Shown: in pieces, positions 44,261 through 53,291 of the stretch
Numbering within the stretch: position 1 is the first letter of the stretch
Layout: every line of letters starts with the position of its first letter
NCBI GenBank assembly: GCA_963774415.1
Contig: CAVZEU010000001.1
Span: 806,001-870,000 of the forward strand
Direction of reading: 5' to 3'
DNA: 64,000 nucleotides
DNA from: SZUA-36 sp963774415
GTDB taxonomy: Bacteria > Pseudomonadota > Gammaproteobacteria > Xanthomonadales > SZUA-36
Program-made: the position numbers and the translations under genes
The notes under the pieces: generated by a model
Told to the model about the DNA's origin: nothing
Database searches by the model: none
What the model saw: only the letters and a program-made list of their open reading frames with translations

Positions 44261-44359
44261 CAGCGCCTCCCTGCCCGGCCGGCCCATGCTCAGCGGCATT
44301 GCCGCGCGGCGATTCGGGCTCTGGTCCGAGCCCCGGCGCCCGCGAGGCGGGGTTCGGCC

Positions 44360-46003
44360 CTATCGTATTTGGCGGTGCCAGTTTGAAACCAGCGCTTCGA
44401 CGTCGATTTCCTCGCCACCCTTGTTCCACTTCTCGGCGTAATCGACGTCCCTGGAATTGGGCGGCGGATTGGGCAAACTGACACGGAAGCGCACCGGCAT
44501 CGGCACGGCGGAACCCATCGCGACGACCTCACCACGCGCCAGCGCGGTCAGCGCGGCGAACACGCCGCGGGCGGAATCCGGCACCATCGAGCGCACGTAC
44601 TCCTGGTCGTCGGGGTTGGATAGGTGCATGCAAAGGTAGGTGCCGCACTGCGCCAGCACGGTCTCGGAAACCTCCTGGGGGCGCTGGCTGACCACGCACA
44701 AACCGACCCCGTACTTGCGCCCGGCCTTGGCGATTCGCTCCATGCTGCGGCGTGCTTCCTTGAATCTCGAGTGCTCTTCGCGCGGGATGTACTCGTGTGC
44801 TTCCTCGCATACCAGCCAAAGCGGGAATTCGAGGCACTGCGGGTTCCAGAAGTTGAATTCGAAGGCCAGCCGCCCGATCAGCGCCGTCACCGTCGGCGCC
44901 ACGTCGTAGGGTACGGCGCTCAGGTTCAGCACGGTCACGTTCGCTTTCGGGTCTCCGAGACCGACGAAATCCCGCATCAGGTCCGCCAGCGTCTCCGTAG
45001 ACGTACGCTGCTTGGGCTTCAACATGAAATCGTAGCGGCCGTCGTTCATCAAGCTTTCCAGGCGCACGAGGAACTGGTCGAACTTGCCGTAAAGCGGCCC
45101 CTTGGTGCGGCCGAAATCGGTAATCTTCTCGTTTTCGTCCAGAAACTCGTCACGCAGCTTCTCGAGGGAGAAATACACCGGCGAATCGACGGTGATATGG
45201 CCGATATTGAGGTGCTTGTTGGCATCTTTCTTGAGTTTGTTGAGAACGCCGCGCAGGTAGGACAACTGCACCGAGGCATCGATGTCCTCCTTGTTGATCA
45301 GGAGTTCGGCCAGATCGGCGTAGGTCAGCAGCCAGTAGGGAATTTCGAGATCCAGCGCGTCCAGGCATCGTACCTTGCTCGGCGGGAACGGCGAGGTGAT
45401 CTGCATGTTGTTTTTCTTGTCCCCGTACTCGCCGTGCATGTCCATGATGATGATGTGGGCTTTGGGCATATAGCGCAGCGCCGACTGGATCAGGCTGGTG
45501 ACGGTCCAGGATTTGCCCGAGCCGGTCTGGCCGAGGATGGCCCCGTGCCGGCCGAAGAAATTCGAAGCGTCGAAATACACGTCGATGGCTTCGAAGGAAC
45601 TCAGCTTGCCGACCTTGTAGTACTCTTCGCTGTAGTCGGAGAATATCTTTTCCAGGTTCCAGTTCGAAACCGGGCGCAACTCGGCGCCAACGGTCGGGTA
45701 ATGGTTGATACCGCGCTCGAAGTGGCCGCTGCGGCTGAATTCTCCCAGCGGCGTGAGCCTGAGCATGTAGATCTCCATGCCGTTGTGGTCGTATTCGCGC
45801 CACATGCGCTCGACCATGGTCAGGATTTCGTAATCGGTCTGCTTGACCATCAGATAGGAGCCGACCTGACCGACACGGACCTTGTCCATACCGATCATTT
45901 TCTCGGAAACGAATCCCTCCGGCCCCGATTTCAGCTCCGCGACGAAGAACTCCGCCTTTATGTCGATCAGGTGACCGAGTACGCTGCTGGTTTCAACTTT
46001 CAT
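44360..46003 (-). CDS. HerA-like hexameric ATPase (DUF87)
   Basis: 547 residues; GGGGGAG precedes ATG. N-terminal HAS-barrel (about 1-110), ATPase with Walker A ILGQTGSGKSWTVTS near 156-171, Walker B PLWLVCEEAHEYIPRE near 395-410, plus SMERIAKAGRKYGVGLCVVSQRP (sensor/Arg finger region). HerA forms DNA translocating rings, usually together with NurA, SIR2 or other nuclease partners in repair or defence. No partner is seen within the window neighbourhood, so it may be an orphan. Confidence 0.88.
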   Translation of the reverse strand: MKVETSSVLGHLIDIKAEFFVAELKSGPEGFVSEKMIGMDKVRVGQVGSYLMVKQTDYEILTMVERMWREYDHNGMEIYMLRLTPLGEFSRSGHFERGINHYPTVGAELRPVSNWNLEKIFSDYSEEYYKVGKLSSFEAIDVYFDASNFFGRHGAILGQTGSGKSWTVTSLIQSALRYMPKAHIIIMDMHGEYGDKKNNMQITSPFPPSKVRCLDALDLEIPYWLLTYADLAELLINKEDIDASVQLSYLRGVLNKLKKDANKHLNIGHITVDSPVYFSLEKLRDEFLDENEKITDFGRTKGPLYGKFDQFLVRLESLMNDGRYDFMLKPKQRTSTETLADLMRDFVGLGDPKANVTVLNLSAVPYDVAPTVTALIGRLAFEFNFWNPQCLEFPLWLVCEEAHEYIPREEHSRFKEARRSMERIAKAGRKYGVGLCVVSQRPQEVSETVLAQCGTYLCMHLSNPDDQEYVRSMVPDSARGVFAALTALARGEVVAMGSAVPMPVRFRVSLPNPPPNSRDVDYAEKWNKGGEEIDVEALVSNWHRQIR

Positions 46004-46133
46004 TACGGAAGTCTCCCCCGGTTATTTCCTGCTACGGGGCCACAATCATCCCCCACCTGGCGCGTCCGACGCGCCGTAAAGCGGTCATTTTCCCTGACCT
46101 GAAGGTAGTTTAACCCGCCTTGAGGCCGCTTTT

Positions 46134-47012
46134 CTATGCCCGCCTGCAGTTTTCGGGCAGGACCCCGAGCAATTTTCGGAAACTTTCGTCGAGCGTGCTG
46201 CCGGAAGTATCGACCACGCTGTGCGCCTGCGCGTAGAACGGTTCACGGGCGCTGAGTATGCGGCGCAGGTCCGCCATCGCATCGTCATTGCTGCGCAGCG
46301 GCCGCAGGTCGCCCTGGTCGATCACGCGCTGCATGTGTTCCTCCGGCAGGGCCTTGACCCAGACGACGTGGCAGGAGGTCAAGAGAATATTGAACAAAGC
46401 CGACTCCGAAACAATGCTGCCGCCGGTCTCGATGACACATTGCCCGGAATTCGCCAGCACGTCCAACAGCGCCCGCTCCTCGAGGCGACGGTAGCCGTCC
46501 TGCCCTGACAGCGACAGTATCTCGCCCACCGCCATCCCGCCCAGTTTCTCGATTTCGGTGACCAACTGCACGAATGGCACATCGAGGCGGGCTGCAAGCC
46601 TCGAACCGAGGCTGGTCTTGCCGGCGCCGCGCATGCCGACCAGGGCGACACGATTTCGCTCACGCCCGGCGGCAAAGTTCTTGTACAGCAACTGCAGGGC
46701 GCGGTGCTGGTCCTCCGGAGAAAGTTGCCGGACCAGTTCATCGATCAGCACCTGCTCCGCCGTGACCTCCTTCGAAGCGCGCAGCAACTCGCCCGCGTCC
46801 GTGCGCAGCGCGGCCGCCACGCGCTGCAACAAGCCGATGGACATGTTGCCCTGCCCCTGTTCCAACTGGGCGAGGTAGCGCTCGGACACGTCGGAGTCCG
46901 CGGCCAGCATCTTGCGCGTCATGCCGCGCCCGGCCCGCAGCGCCCTCACCTTGCAGCCAACGGCGCCCAGCAGGGCATCCGGGGCCTCTTTGCGCTTTGC
47001 CGCCATTGACAT
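46134..47012 (-). CDS. BzdR/BoxR-type regulator: XRE HTH fused to shikimate-kinase-like domain
   Basis: 292 residues. HTH about 17-75 (VRALRAGRGMTRKMLAADSD, SERYLAQLEQGQGNMS) and a shikimate-kinase-like domain with P-loop GMRGAGKTS at 126-134. This domain pair is that of BzdR and BoxR, repressors of anaerobic and aerobic benzoyl-CoA pathways whose inducer is benzoyl-CoA. It is the last gene of the korA-korB-had operon, 8 bp after had, and so probably controls this pathway and itself. The start could be 47006. Confidence 0.9.
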   Translation of the reverse strand: MSMAAKRKEAPDALLGAVGCKVRALRAGRGMTRKMLAADSDVSERYLAQLEQGQGNMSIGLLQRVAAALRTDAGELLRASKEVTAEQVLIDELVRQLSPEDQHRALQLLYKNFAAGRERNRVALVGMRGAGKTSLGSRLAARLDVPFVQLVTEIEKLGGMAVGEILSLSGQDGYRRLEERALLDVLANSGQCVIETGGSIVSESALFNILLTSCHVVWVKALPEEHMQRVIDQGDLRPLRSNDDAMADLRRILSAREPFYAQAHSVVDTSGSTLDESFRKLLGVLPENCRRA

Positions 47013-47020
47013 GCCGCCGC

Positions 47021-48088
47021 CTACGGCACCATCACCGGCCGTTGCTCGATCCGGTGCTCGTGTGCTCGCACGAATACGTCATTGATCTCGTCCAGCGGAA
47101 AACGGCGTATAAACGGCCGCATCGAAATCTTGCCGTCCAGCACGAGATCCAGCGCGGCGGGATAGTATTCCGGCAGACAACCCCAGTTACCCAATGCCTG
47201 CGCGTGAAAAGCCATCAGGTTGGACAGACGCACTTCGACCTTGTCCATCGTGAAGCCGACCACAGCCAGTCTGGCGCCGTGGGTCAGCAAACCATAGGCG
47301 GTCAGTTGACCGGCGGCGGTACCGGAGCATTCGAAAATTTTCCATTCCGTTTGCCTGAGGCCGTTGTCGGCGGCAAAGGCCTTGACCGCCTTTTTCAGTT
47401 CCCGTGCGTCCAAGGCTGCTGAATTCAGCGTCAGCGCGGCGCCATAATCGCGCAGCTTGTCCAGCTTGTCCTGTACCACGTCAATGGCCACCACGCGGGC
47501 GCCCATGGCGCTGGCGATCTGCACGGCATAGCCGCCGACACCGCCGACACCGGTGACGATCGCCAGGTCGCCCGGCGCCACTTCCAGTTGCACGGCCGAC
47601 TGGTAAGGCGTGGTGACCGCGTCGGCGAGCACCGAGATTTCGGCCAGTTCCAGGCCGGCGGCGGCGAGACGCCCCTCGTCGACCCGGCAGAGGCCGTGTG
47701 CGGGTACGATGATATGACTGGCGAAGCCGCCGTGCATGTCATTGCCGGGCATCAGTTGTTTGCTGCAGATGTTGCCCATGCCGCGCTCACAGGCATCGCA
47801 CTCTCCGCAAGGCATGACCGCCGGCACGATCACCGCGGCGTCCTGCAGGGCCGCGGAAGCCGCCCCGCAGGCAACCACCCGGCCCGAAATCTCGTGACCC
47901 AGTGTCAGCGGCAGCGGGTGCCGGGTGCGCACCCCGTCGTAGTAGAAACCGAGGTCGGTATGGCAGACGCCACAGCCGGCCACCTCGACCAACACTTCGT
48001 TGTCCGCCAGTTCATCCGCGGGCGCCTGCGCCTTGACCAGCGGCTCCCCGGCAGCCTTCATCTCCCAACGGCTTATCATTCGAGTCAT
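47021..48088 (-). CDS. had: 6-hydroxycyclohex-1-ene-1-carbonyl-CoA dehydrogenase
   Basis: 355-residue zinc medium-chain alcohol dehydrogenase. Catalytic zinc: GCGVCHTDLGFYYDGV; structural zinc: CGECDACERGMGNIC; Rossmann GVGGVGGYAVQ. Sequence and operon context (korAB, BzdR, divergent oah-dch-bcr) identify it as Had/BzdX: NAD-dependent oxidation of the 6-hydroxy product of Dch to 6-oxocyclohex-1-enecarbonyl-CoA. AAGGAGG lies 5 bases before ATG 48088. Confidence 0.93.
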   Translation of the reverse strand: MTRMISRWEMKAAGEPLVKAQAPADELADNEVLVEVAGCGVCHTDLGFYYDGVRTRHPLPLTLGHEISGRVVACGAASAALQDAAVIVPAVMPCGECDACERGMGNICSKQLMPGNDMHGGFASHIIVPAHGLCRVDEGRLAAAGLELAEISVLADAVTTPYQSAVQLEVAPGDLAIVTGVGGVGGYAVQIASAMGARVVAIDVVQDKLDKLRDYGAALTLNSAALDARELKKAVKAFAADNGLRQTEWKIFECSGTAAGQLTAYGLLTHGARLAVVGFTMDKVEVRLSNLMAFHAQALGNWGCLPEYYPAALDLVLDGKISMRPFIRRFPLDEINDVFVRAHEHRIEQRPVMVP

Positions 48089-48121
48089 CGTATCCTCCTT
48101 CTGCTATCCCTTGTTCCTGGC

Positions 48122-48661
48122 TTATTCCTGCAACATCGGCGGGTCCGGGTCCTCGTCCCAACCGCGGGCAGGCCGCGGGTACCGCTGCTGCCACTGTTGC
48201 AGCAGGCGCACGTGCTCCTCCTCCTCGGCGAGCAGTGTCCGCGCGAGTTGAGCGACGGCCTCGTCCTTGGCGGTCTCCGCGACGCGCCGGAAAAAATCCA
48301 CCGCGCGCTGTTCGCCCTTGAGCGCGAGATCGATCGCGTGCCACGGCTGCATCAAATAATGGGCGTCGGCCATCGACCCGCCTTCCGGCGACTGCCCCTG
48401 ACCGTGCCAGTCGAACTCCCAGGCGAACATCTCCGGCAACTGCTGGCCCTGCGCGACGCGCTTCACGTTGTCCACGTGTTTGCCCTCGATGGCTGCCAGC
48501 TTGTGGAACAGTTCGGCGACTTCCGGATTGTTGTGCACCTCCATCTGCTCCGCCAGATCGGTGAAGCGTTCGACCGCTTCTTTTTCCAGCGCCAACGAAT
48601 AAGCCAGCAACTCTTGCGTGGTCTCGATGACGTTTACGCTGTCCGGGCTCCGATCGCTCAT
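48122..48661 (-). CDS. Ferritin-like/rubrerythrin-type protein in the kor-had operon
   Basis: 179 residues from ATG 48661. Four-helix ferritin-like fold with two ExxH sets: YSLALEKEAVERFTDLAEQM / IEGKHVDNVK and AEEEEHVRLLQQW, typical of di-iron rubrerythrin-like domains. No rubredoxin Cys pairs. Overlaps the korB stop codon (ATGA). In this operon it may protect the oxygen-sensitive Bcr, Kor and ferredoxin centres or handle peroxide; direct evidence is lacking. Confidence 0.75.
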   Translation of the reverse strand: MSDRSPDSVNVIETTQELLAYSLALEKEAVERFTDLAEQMEVHNNPEVAELFHKLAAIEGKHVDNVKRVAQGQQLPEMFAWEFDWHGQGQSPEGGSMADAHYLMQPWHAIDLALKGEQRAVDFFRRVAETAKDEAVAQLARTLLAEEEEHVRLLQQWQQRYPRPARGWDEDPDPPMLQE

Positions 48662-49494
48662 ATCCTGAATTCCTCCTCGAGTTCCGAGACCTCGTCGATG
48701 CTGCACCGGAGCGGCGGCTGGTACGGCGCGCGCTCGCCGCGGTAGAGTATGCCGGTAAACAGGCCTTCATCCGTCAAGAGGCGCCTCGCCGCGCGCGCCG
48801 GGTCGGAAGTCGGCTCGACCGGCGCCGGCTGCACCATGCTTTTCCACTCCCGCTGCTCGGGGCGGAAGGTGACGCAGGGGCTGAGCACCTGCACCATCGA
48901 AAAGCCCGGATGGCGCACGGCTTCCGTGATGGTTCTCGCGGTGCCGTTCTGATCCGAACTGGAGCAACGCGCAATAAAATTGGCGCCCGACGCCAGCGCG
49001 ATCACCAGCGGCTGGAACGGGTTGATGCCGGGTCCGTTGGGGGTCAGCTTGCCGCGCTCCCAGTTGGGTTCCGTCGTCGGCGACGCCTGGCCCTTGGTCA
49101 TGCCGTAGACCTGGTTGTCCATGACGATATAGGTCATATCGGGATTCCGGCGGCAGGTGTGCACGAAGTGGTTGCCGCCGATGGAAAAGCCGTCGCCGTC
49201 GCCACCGACCGCGATCACGGTCAGGTCCGGGCGCGCCACCTTCAAGCCGGTCGCCAGTGCCAGCGCGCGGCCATGGACGCCGTGGAAGCCGTAAGTATTG
49301 AGATAGGTGGGCATGCGCGACGAACAGCCGATGCCGGAAACCAGGGCAATGTCTTCCGCCGCCAGCCCCAGGCCCGACAAGGCCTTCGTCAGTGCGCCAA
49401 GGACGCTGTAGTCGCCGCAACCCGGGCACCATACCGGCTTGACCCCGGACTTGTATTCGCGCGCCTCGAGACGCCCGCCTGCCTTTGTGTTCAT
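48658..49494 (-). CDS. korB: 2-oxoglutarate:ferredoxin oxidoreductase beta subunit KorB
   Basis: 278 residues from ATG 49494. WCPGCGDYSVLGALTKAL, TPP motif GGDGDGFSIGGNHFVHTCRRN and NQVYGMTKGQASPTTE. Pairs with the fused KorA just upstream (4-bp overlap). In Thauera this two-subunit Kor regenerates reduced ferredoxin for benzoyl-CoA reductase by oxidising 2-oxoglutarate. Confidence 0.93.
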   Translation of the reverse strand: MNTKAGGRLEAREYKSGVKPVWCPGCGDYSVLGALTKALSGLGLAAEDIALVSGIGCSSRMPTYLNTYGFHGVHGRALALATGLKVARPDLTVIAVGGDGDGFSIGGNHFVHTCRRNPDMTYIVMDNQVYGMTKGQASPTTEPNWERGKLTPNGPGINPFQPLVIALASGANFIARCSSSDQNGTARTITEAVRHPGFSMVQVLSPCVTFRPEQREWKSMVQPAPVEPTSDPARAARRLLTDEGLFTGILYRGERAPYQPPLRCSIDEVSELEEEFRI

Positions 49495-51221
49495 CCCTTG
49501 ACACCTCCACACCACTCTGACAATTGTGCGATGATTTCCGCCGGGCGAAACGGCAGTGGGCCCGGACGGTTGAATACCCTGACCTCGCCGGGCAGATCGT
49601 AAGCCGCGCGCAGGTAGCGGTAAAACTGCCTCGAGTGACTCTGCTCCACCACCAGGATCCGTTTGACGCCTTCAAACGCTGCGGCCATTGCCCGCGGCTG
49701 CTCCGGTGCCAGCAGGCGAACGGCGAGCAAACGCACGGCCGCGCCTTCGGCACGCAGCCGCGCCAGGGCTTCGCGTACGGGCCCGCAAGTGGAGCCCCAG
49801 GTGATCACCAGTGTGTCACCGCTGCCCTCGAGGTCGGCCCAATGCTCGCCGTAGTCGTAATCGCTGATTTTTCGCTGCCGCTTATCCAGTTGCGCGAGGT
49901 GGTCCTCGAACATGCTCGACGGGGCGCCGCTCTCGGTGTGCTCCAGCCCGTCCGCGGTATATTGACCGCCGGCCTGGCCAGGTATCGCCATCGGCGAGAT
50001 CCCGGAATCGTTGATGGCGTAGCGCTGATAAGTTTCCGCAGGCGCTTCAGCGACCAGCCGCCGGGTCAGGAAAGCAAGCTGCGCCGGCTTGTCCAGTATC
50101 GCCCGTGTCTGCCCCAGTGACTGGTCCGACAACACGATGGCGGGCGCCTGCAGCGACTCCGCCAGGTGCACGGCCCACTGCATCGTGAACTTGCAGTCCG
50201 CGACCGAGGTCGGCGCCAGCACCAGGTGGGGCGCGTCGCCGTGCAAACCATTCAAGGCAATGTTCAGATCGGTCTGCTCGCTTTTGGTGGCAATGCCGGT
50301 CGATGGGCCGCAACGCATCACGTCCAGCACCACCACCGGCACTTCCGAACACAACGACAGATCGATGGCCTCGGTCATCAGCGCCAGGCCGGGACCCGAG
50401 GTCGCCGTCATCGCCGGCACGCCGCCGAAAGAGGCACCGATCACCTGGTTGATCGAAGCCAGCTCGTCTTCCGCCTGGACCAGCGCGCCACCGACCTTTG
50501 GCAGGGCCGTCGCCAGCCATTCGAGCACTTCCGTGGCGGGCGTGATCGGATAGGCGGCCACGAACCGCACGCCGCCGTAGAGGGCGCCGAGGCCCGCGGC
50601 TTCGTTGCCGGTGATGCTCCAGCGCTCTTTGCTGCTGCGGTCCTTCGCGGGCGGTCCGTCGACGCCCGGCAACTCCGAGGCGGCCTCGAAACCGACCCGC
50701 GCGCCTTCGCGGCTGGCCTGCAGGGCTTCCGCCCCCTTGCGCCGCAACTGTTTTTCCAGCGCGGCATAGATCGAGTCCAGCGGCAGGCCGGTCATCTTCG
50801 CGATCGCACCCAGCGCAATCATGTTCGCCCGACCGCCCGGCACACCCTTGGCCAGTTCCTTCATTGGAAAATCGACCTGGCGGGGCGCGCTCATAGGCAA
50901 CGATTCACTGTGCCGGCCGCCGTGCTGGTCGAAGACCACGAGGCTCGTGCCGTGCAACGGAATCTCCGCGACGAAGCGCTTGGTGCTGCCCGGATCGAGC
51001 GCAACCACCAGGTCGAAAGTATCGTCGTGGGACTCCAACGGCTCACCCGCAAACCGCAGCATCGCGGCCGCCTCGCCGCCACGGATCTGCGGCCCCGCGG
51101 AACGCGTCATGATGCCATACCAGCCCGCCTGGCTTGCGGCCTCGAGCAGGAGGCTGCCGGTGGTCATGACGCCCGAGCCCCCGCTGCCGCTCAATGCAAT
51201 GGACAAACTATGCTGATTCAT
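49491..51221 (-). CDS. korA: 2-oxoglutarate:ferredoxin oxidoreductase, fused gamma-alpha subunit KorA
   Basis: 576 residues from ATG 51221. Residues about 5-180 are gamma-type (LSIALSGSGGSGVMTTGSLL); about 200-570 alpha-type (GNEAAGLGALYGGVRFVAAYPITPATEVLEW, TATSGPGLALMTEAIDL). This fused layout matches the KorA of Thauera aromatica, encoded near its bcr genes. The ATG at 51221 is chosen over 51248 because the latter overlaps the -10 box; GAGAG lies 7 bases upstream. Divergent from oah, sharing the regulatory region. Confidence 0.92.
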   Translation of the reverse strand: MNQHSLSIALSGSGGSGVMTTGSLLLEAASQAGWYGIMTRSAGPQIRGGEAAAMLRFAGEPLESHDDTFDLVVALDPGSTKRFVAEIPLHGTSLVVFDQHGGRHSESLPMSAPRQVDFPMKELAKGVPGGRANMIALGAIAKMTGLPLDSIYAALEKQLRRKGAEALQASREGARVGFEAASELPGVDGPPAKDRSSKERWSITGNEAAGLGALYGGVRFVAAYPITPATEVLEWLATALPKVGGALVQAEDELASINQVIGASFGGVPAMTATSGPGLALMTEAIDLSLCSEVPVVVLDVMRCGPSTGIATKSEQTDLNIALNGLHGDAPHLVLAPTSVADCKFTMQWAVHLAESLQAPAIVLSDQSLGQTRAILDKPAQLAFLTRRLVAEAPAETYQRYAINDSGISPMAIPGQAGGQYTADGLEHTESGAPSSMFEDHLAQLDKRQRKISDYDYGEHWADLEGSGDTLVITWGSTCGPVREALARLRAEGAAVRLLAVRLLAPEQPRAMAAAFEGVKRILVVEQSHSRQFYRYLRAAYDLPGEVRVFNRPGPLPFRPAEIIAQLSEWCGGVKG

Positions 51222-51300
51222 TCCTGTGCTCTCATCGGGAATATGCATTATATTACCACTAAATGAAGATTAGTTACTAGATATTTACCTAAAACAGCAT

Positions 51301-51325
51301 TATAATACATTTATTATTGATGTAT
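51301..51325 (+). promoter_or_regulatory. oah promoter -10 and operator (ATACAT-N9-ATGTAT)
   Basis: TATAAT at 51301-51306 overlaps the first base pairs of an inverted repeat AATACAT (51304-51310), 9 bp, ATGTATT (51320-51326). The repeat centre is 34 bp before the oah start. It matches the iorA site in core and spacing. On the minus strand another TATAAT (51252-51247) serves korA, so both divergent operons could be affected by one bound protein. Confidence 0.75.
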
Positions 51326-51348
51326 TCGCATGCAAGGAATAATCAGAA

Positions 51349-52482
51349 ATGCCTAATACCGTTGAAGTTTCTGCGCAAACCGCCCCCGCCGAACTGTTCG
51401 ACCATAACCTCGTTGACGCCGAACTGGACGCCGGCGTGCTGTTTGAAAAGCGGCCGGCGAGATCGCCGCAGGGCGAGGAAGTCAGCGGGCTTTACAACGC
51501 CTGGATCACCTTGAACAATCCCGGCCAGTACAATTCCTATACCACCGGGATGGTCAAGAGCGTCATCCTGGCCTTTCGCGCCGCTTCCAATGCCCGCGAC
51601 GTCGCCAGCGTGGTCTTCACCGGCGCCGGCGACCGCGCCTTCTGCACTGGCGGCAATACCAAGGAATACGCCGAGTACTACGCCGGCAATCCGCAGGAGT
51701 ACCGCCAATACATGCGGCTTTTCAACGACATGGTGACCACCATTCTGACCTGCGACAAACCCGTGATTTGCCGCGTCAACGGCATGCGTATCGGCGGCGG
51801 ACAGGAAATCGGCATGGCCTGCGACTTCACCATTGCGCAGGACCTGGCCAATTTCGGCCAGGCCGGCCCCAAGCACGGCTCGGCCGCGATCGGCGGCTCC
51901 ACCGATTTTCTGCCGGTCATGATCGGCGCCGAGCAGGCGATGGTTTCAGGCACCCTGTGCGAACCGTTTTCGGCCCACAAGGCCTACCGCCTGGGCATCG
52001 CCTCCGGCCTGGTGCCGGCGCTCAGGATCGACGGCGATTACATCGCCAACCCGCTGGTCGTCACGGACCGCTTCCTCGATGAGTACGGGCGCATCGTGCA
52101 CGGTGAATTCAAGAGCGGTGAAGCCCTTGCCGCCGGCAAGGCGCTGCTGAAAAGCGGTACCGTCGACCTGTCGCTGCTGGACGAGGCGGTGGAGGCGATG
52201 TGCAGCAAGCTGCTGCTGACCTTCCCGGACTGCCTGACCAAGAGCCTCGAACAACTGCGCAAACCCAAGCTCCAGGCCTGGAACCAGAACCACGAGGACT
52301 CGCGCGCGTGGCTGGCGCTGAACATGATGACCGAAGCCAGGGCCGGGTTTCGCGCCTTCAACGAAGGCACGCGGGAAACAGGCCGTGAGATCGATTTCGT
52401 CGCCCTGCGCCAGGCGCTCGCCAAGGGTACGCCGTGGTCACCCGAGCTGACCGAGAGCCTGATGCCCGGGAATACGGACTGA
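51349..52482 (+). CDS. oah: 6-oxocyclohex-1-ene-1-carbonyl-CoA hydrolase
   Basis: 377 residues, the exact size of the Thauera/Azoarcus enzymes (about 377). Crotonase fold: oxyanion-hole segments VVFTGAGDRAFCTGGNTKEY and CRVNGMRIGGGQEIGMACDF, then FGQAGPKHGSAAIGGSTDFLP. It adds water and hydrolyses the ring ketone to 3-hydroxypimelyl-CoA, opening the ring. First gene of the plus operon; the palindromic operator lies just upstream. Confidence 0.95.
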   Translation: MPNTVEVSAQTAPAELFDHNLVDAELDAGVLFEKRPARSPQGEEVSGLYNAWITLNNPGQYNSYTTGMVKSVILAFRAASNARDVASVVFTGAGDRAFCTGGNTKEYAEYYAGNPQEYRQYMRLFNDMVTTILTCDKPVICRVNGMRIGGGQEIGMACDFTIAQDLANFGQAGPKHGSAAIGGSTDFLPVMIGAEQAMVSGTLCEPFSAHKAYRLGIASGLVPALRIDGDYIANPLVVTDRFLDEYGRIVHGEFKSGEALAAGKALLKSGTVDLSLLDEAVEAMCSKLLLTFPDCLTKSLEQLRKPKLQAWNQNHEDSRAWLALNMMTEARAGFRAFNEGTRETGREIDFVALRQALAKGTPWSPELTESLMPGNTD

Positions 52483-52484
52483 AC

Positions 52485-53267
52485 ATGAACGCAGCGCAAG
52501 CCAGCACACCGCTCAAGGCCTGGCTGGAACAGGACGGGCGCCTGTTGCGCCTGCGTCTCGCCCGACCCAAGCCCAACCTGATCGACGCGGCCATGATCCG
52601 GGCGCTTGACCAGGCGCTGAGCGACCACCTGCCCTCGCCCGCCCTGGGTTGCATCCTGCTGGACGCGGAGGGCCCCCATTTCAGCTTCGGCGCGAGTGTC
52701 GAGGAGCACCTGCCCGACAAGTGTGCGGATATGCTCGCGAACCTGCACGCTCTGCTGCTGAAGATGATCGCGGCGCCGCTGCCGATCCTGGCGGCGGTGC
52801 GGGGACAATGCCTCGGCGGCGGGCTCGAGTTGGTGTCTGCGGCCAGCCAGATCTTTGCCGCCGGCAATGCCTGCTTCGGCCAGCCGGAAATCAAGCTGGC
52901 CGTATTTGCCCCTGCCGCCTCCTGTCTGCTGCCGGAACGGATCGGCCAGCCCCTGGCGGAGGACCTGCTGTTCACGGGCCGCAGCCTCGGCGCCGGCGAA
53001 GCCCTCGAGGCCGGGCTGGTTCAGGACCTCAGTGACGACCCGGAACAGGCCGCGCTGGACTGGTACAAGACGCACATCGAGCCGCTGAGCGCCAGTTCGC
53101 TGCGTTACGCCGTGCGCGCCGCGCGCCTGCAATACGCGGAACGTTTCAAGGACAGGATTGCCCGCGTGGAAAGGCTCTACATCGATGAACTGATGGCGAG
53201 CCACGATGCGCTCGAGGGCCTGAACGCCTTCGTCGAAAAGCGCAAGGCCAACTGGAACAACAACTGA
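52485..53267 (+). CDS. dch: Cyclohexa-1,5-diene-1-carbonyl-CoA hydratase
   Basis: 260 residues from ATG 52485, immediately after the oah stop. Crotonase-type: LDAEGPHFSFGASVEEHLPD and AVRGQCLGGGLELVSAASQIF. Hydrates the dienoyl-CoA product of benzoyl-CoA reductase to 6-hydroxycyclohex-1-enecarbonyl-CoA. Length and context match Dch/BzdW. Confidence 0.93.
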   Translation: MNAAQASTPLKAWLEQDGRLLRLRLARPKPNLIDAAMIRALDQALSDHLPSPALGCILLDAEGPHFSFGASVEEHLPDKCADMLANLHALLLKMIAAPLPILAAVRGQCLGGGLELVSAASQIFAAGNACFGQPEIKLAVFAPAASCLLPERIGQPLAEDLLFTGRSLGAGEALEAGLVQDLSDDPEQAALDWYKTHIEPLSASSLRYAVRAARLQYAERFKDRIARVERLYIDELMASHDALEGLNAFVEKRKANWNNN

Positions 53268-53291
53268 TGCGAACCGAAGGTGGAATCAAGC

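Noticed and set aside
51222..51348. BzdR-type TGCA repeat operator
   Set aside because: Only two isolated TGCA sites about 87 bp apart, not the clustered direct repeats known for BzdR.
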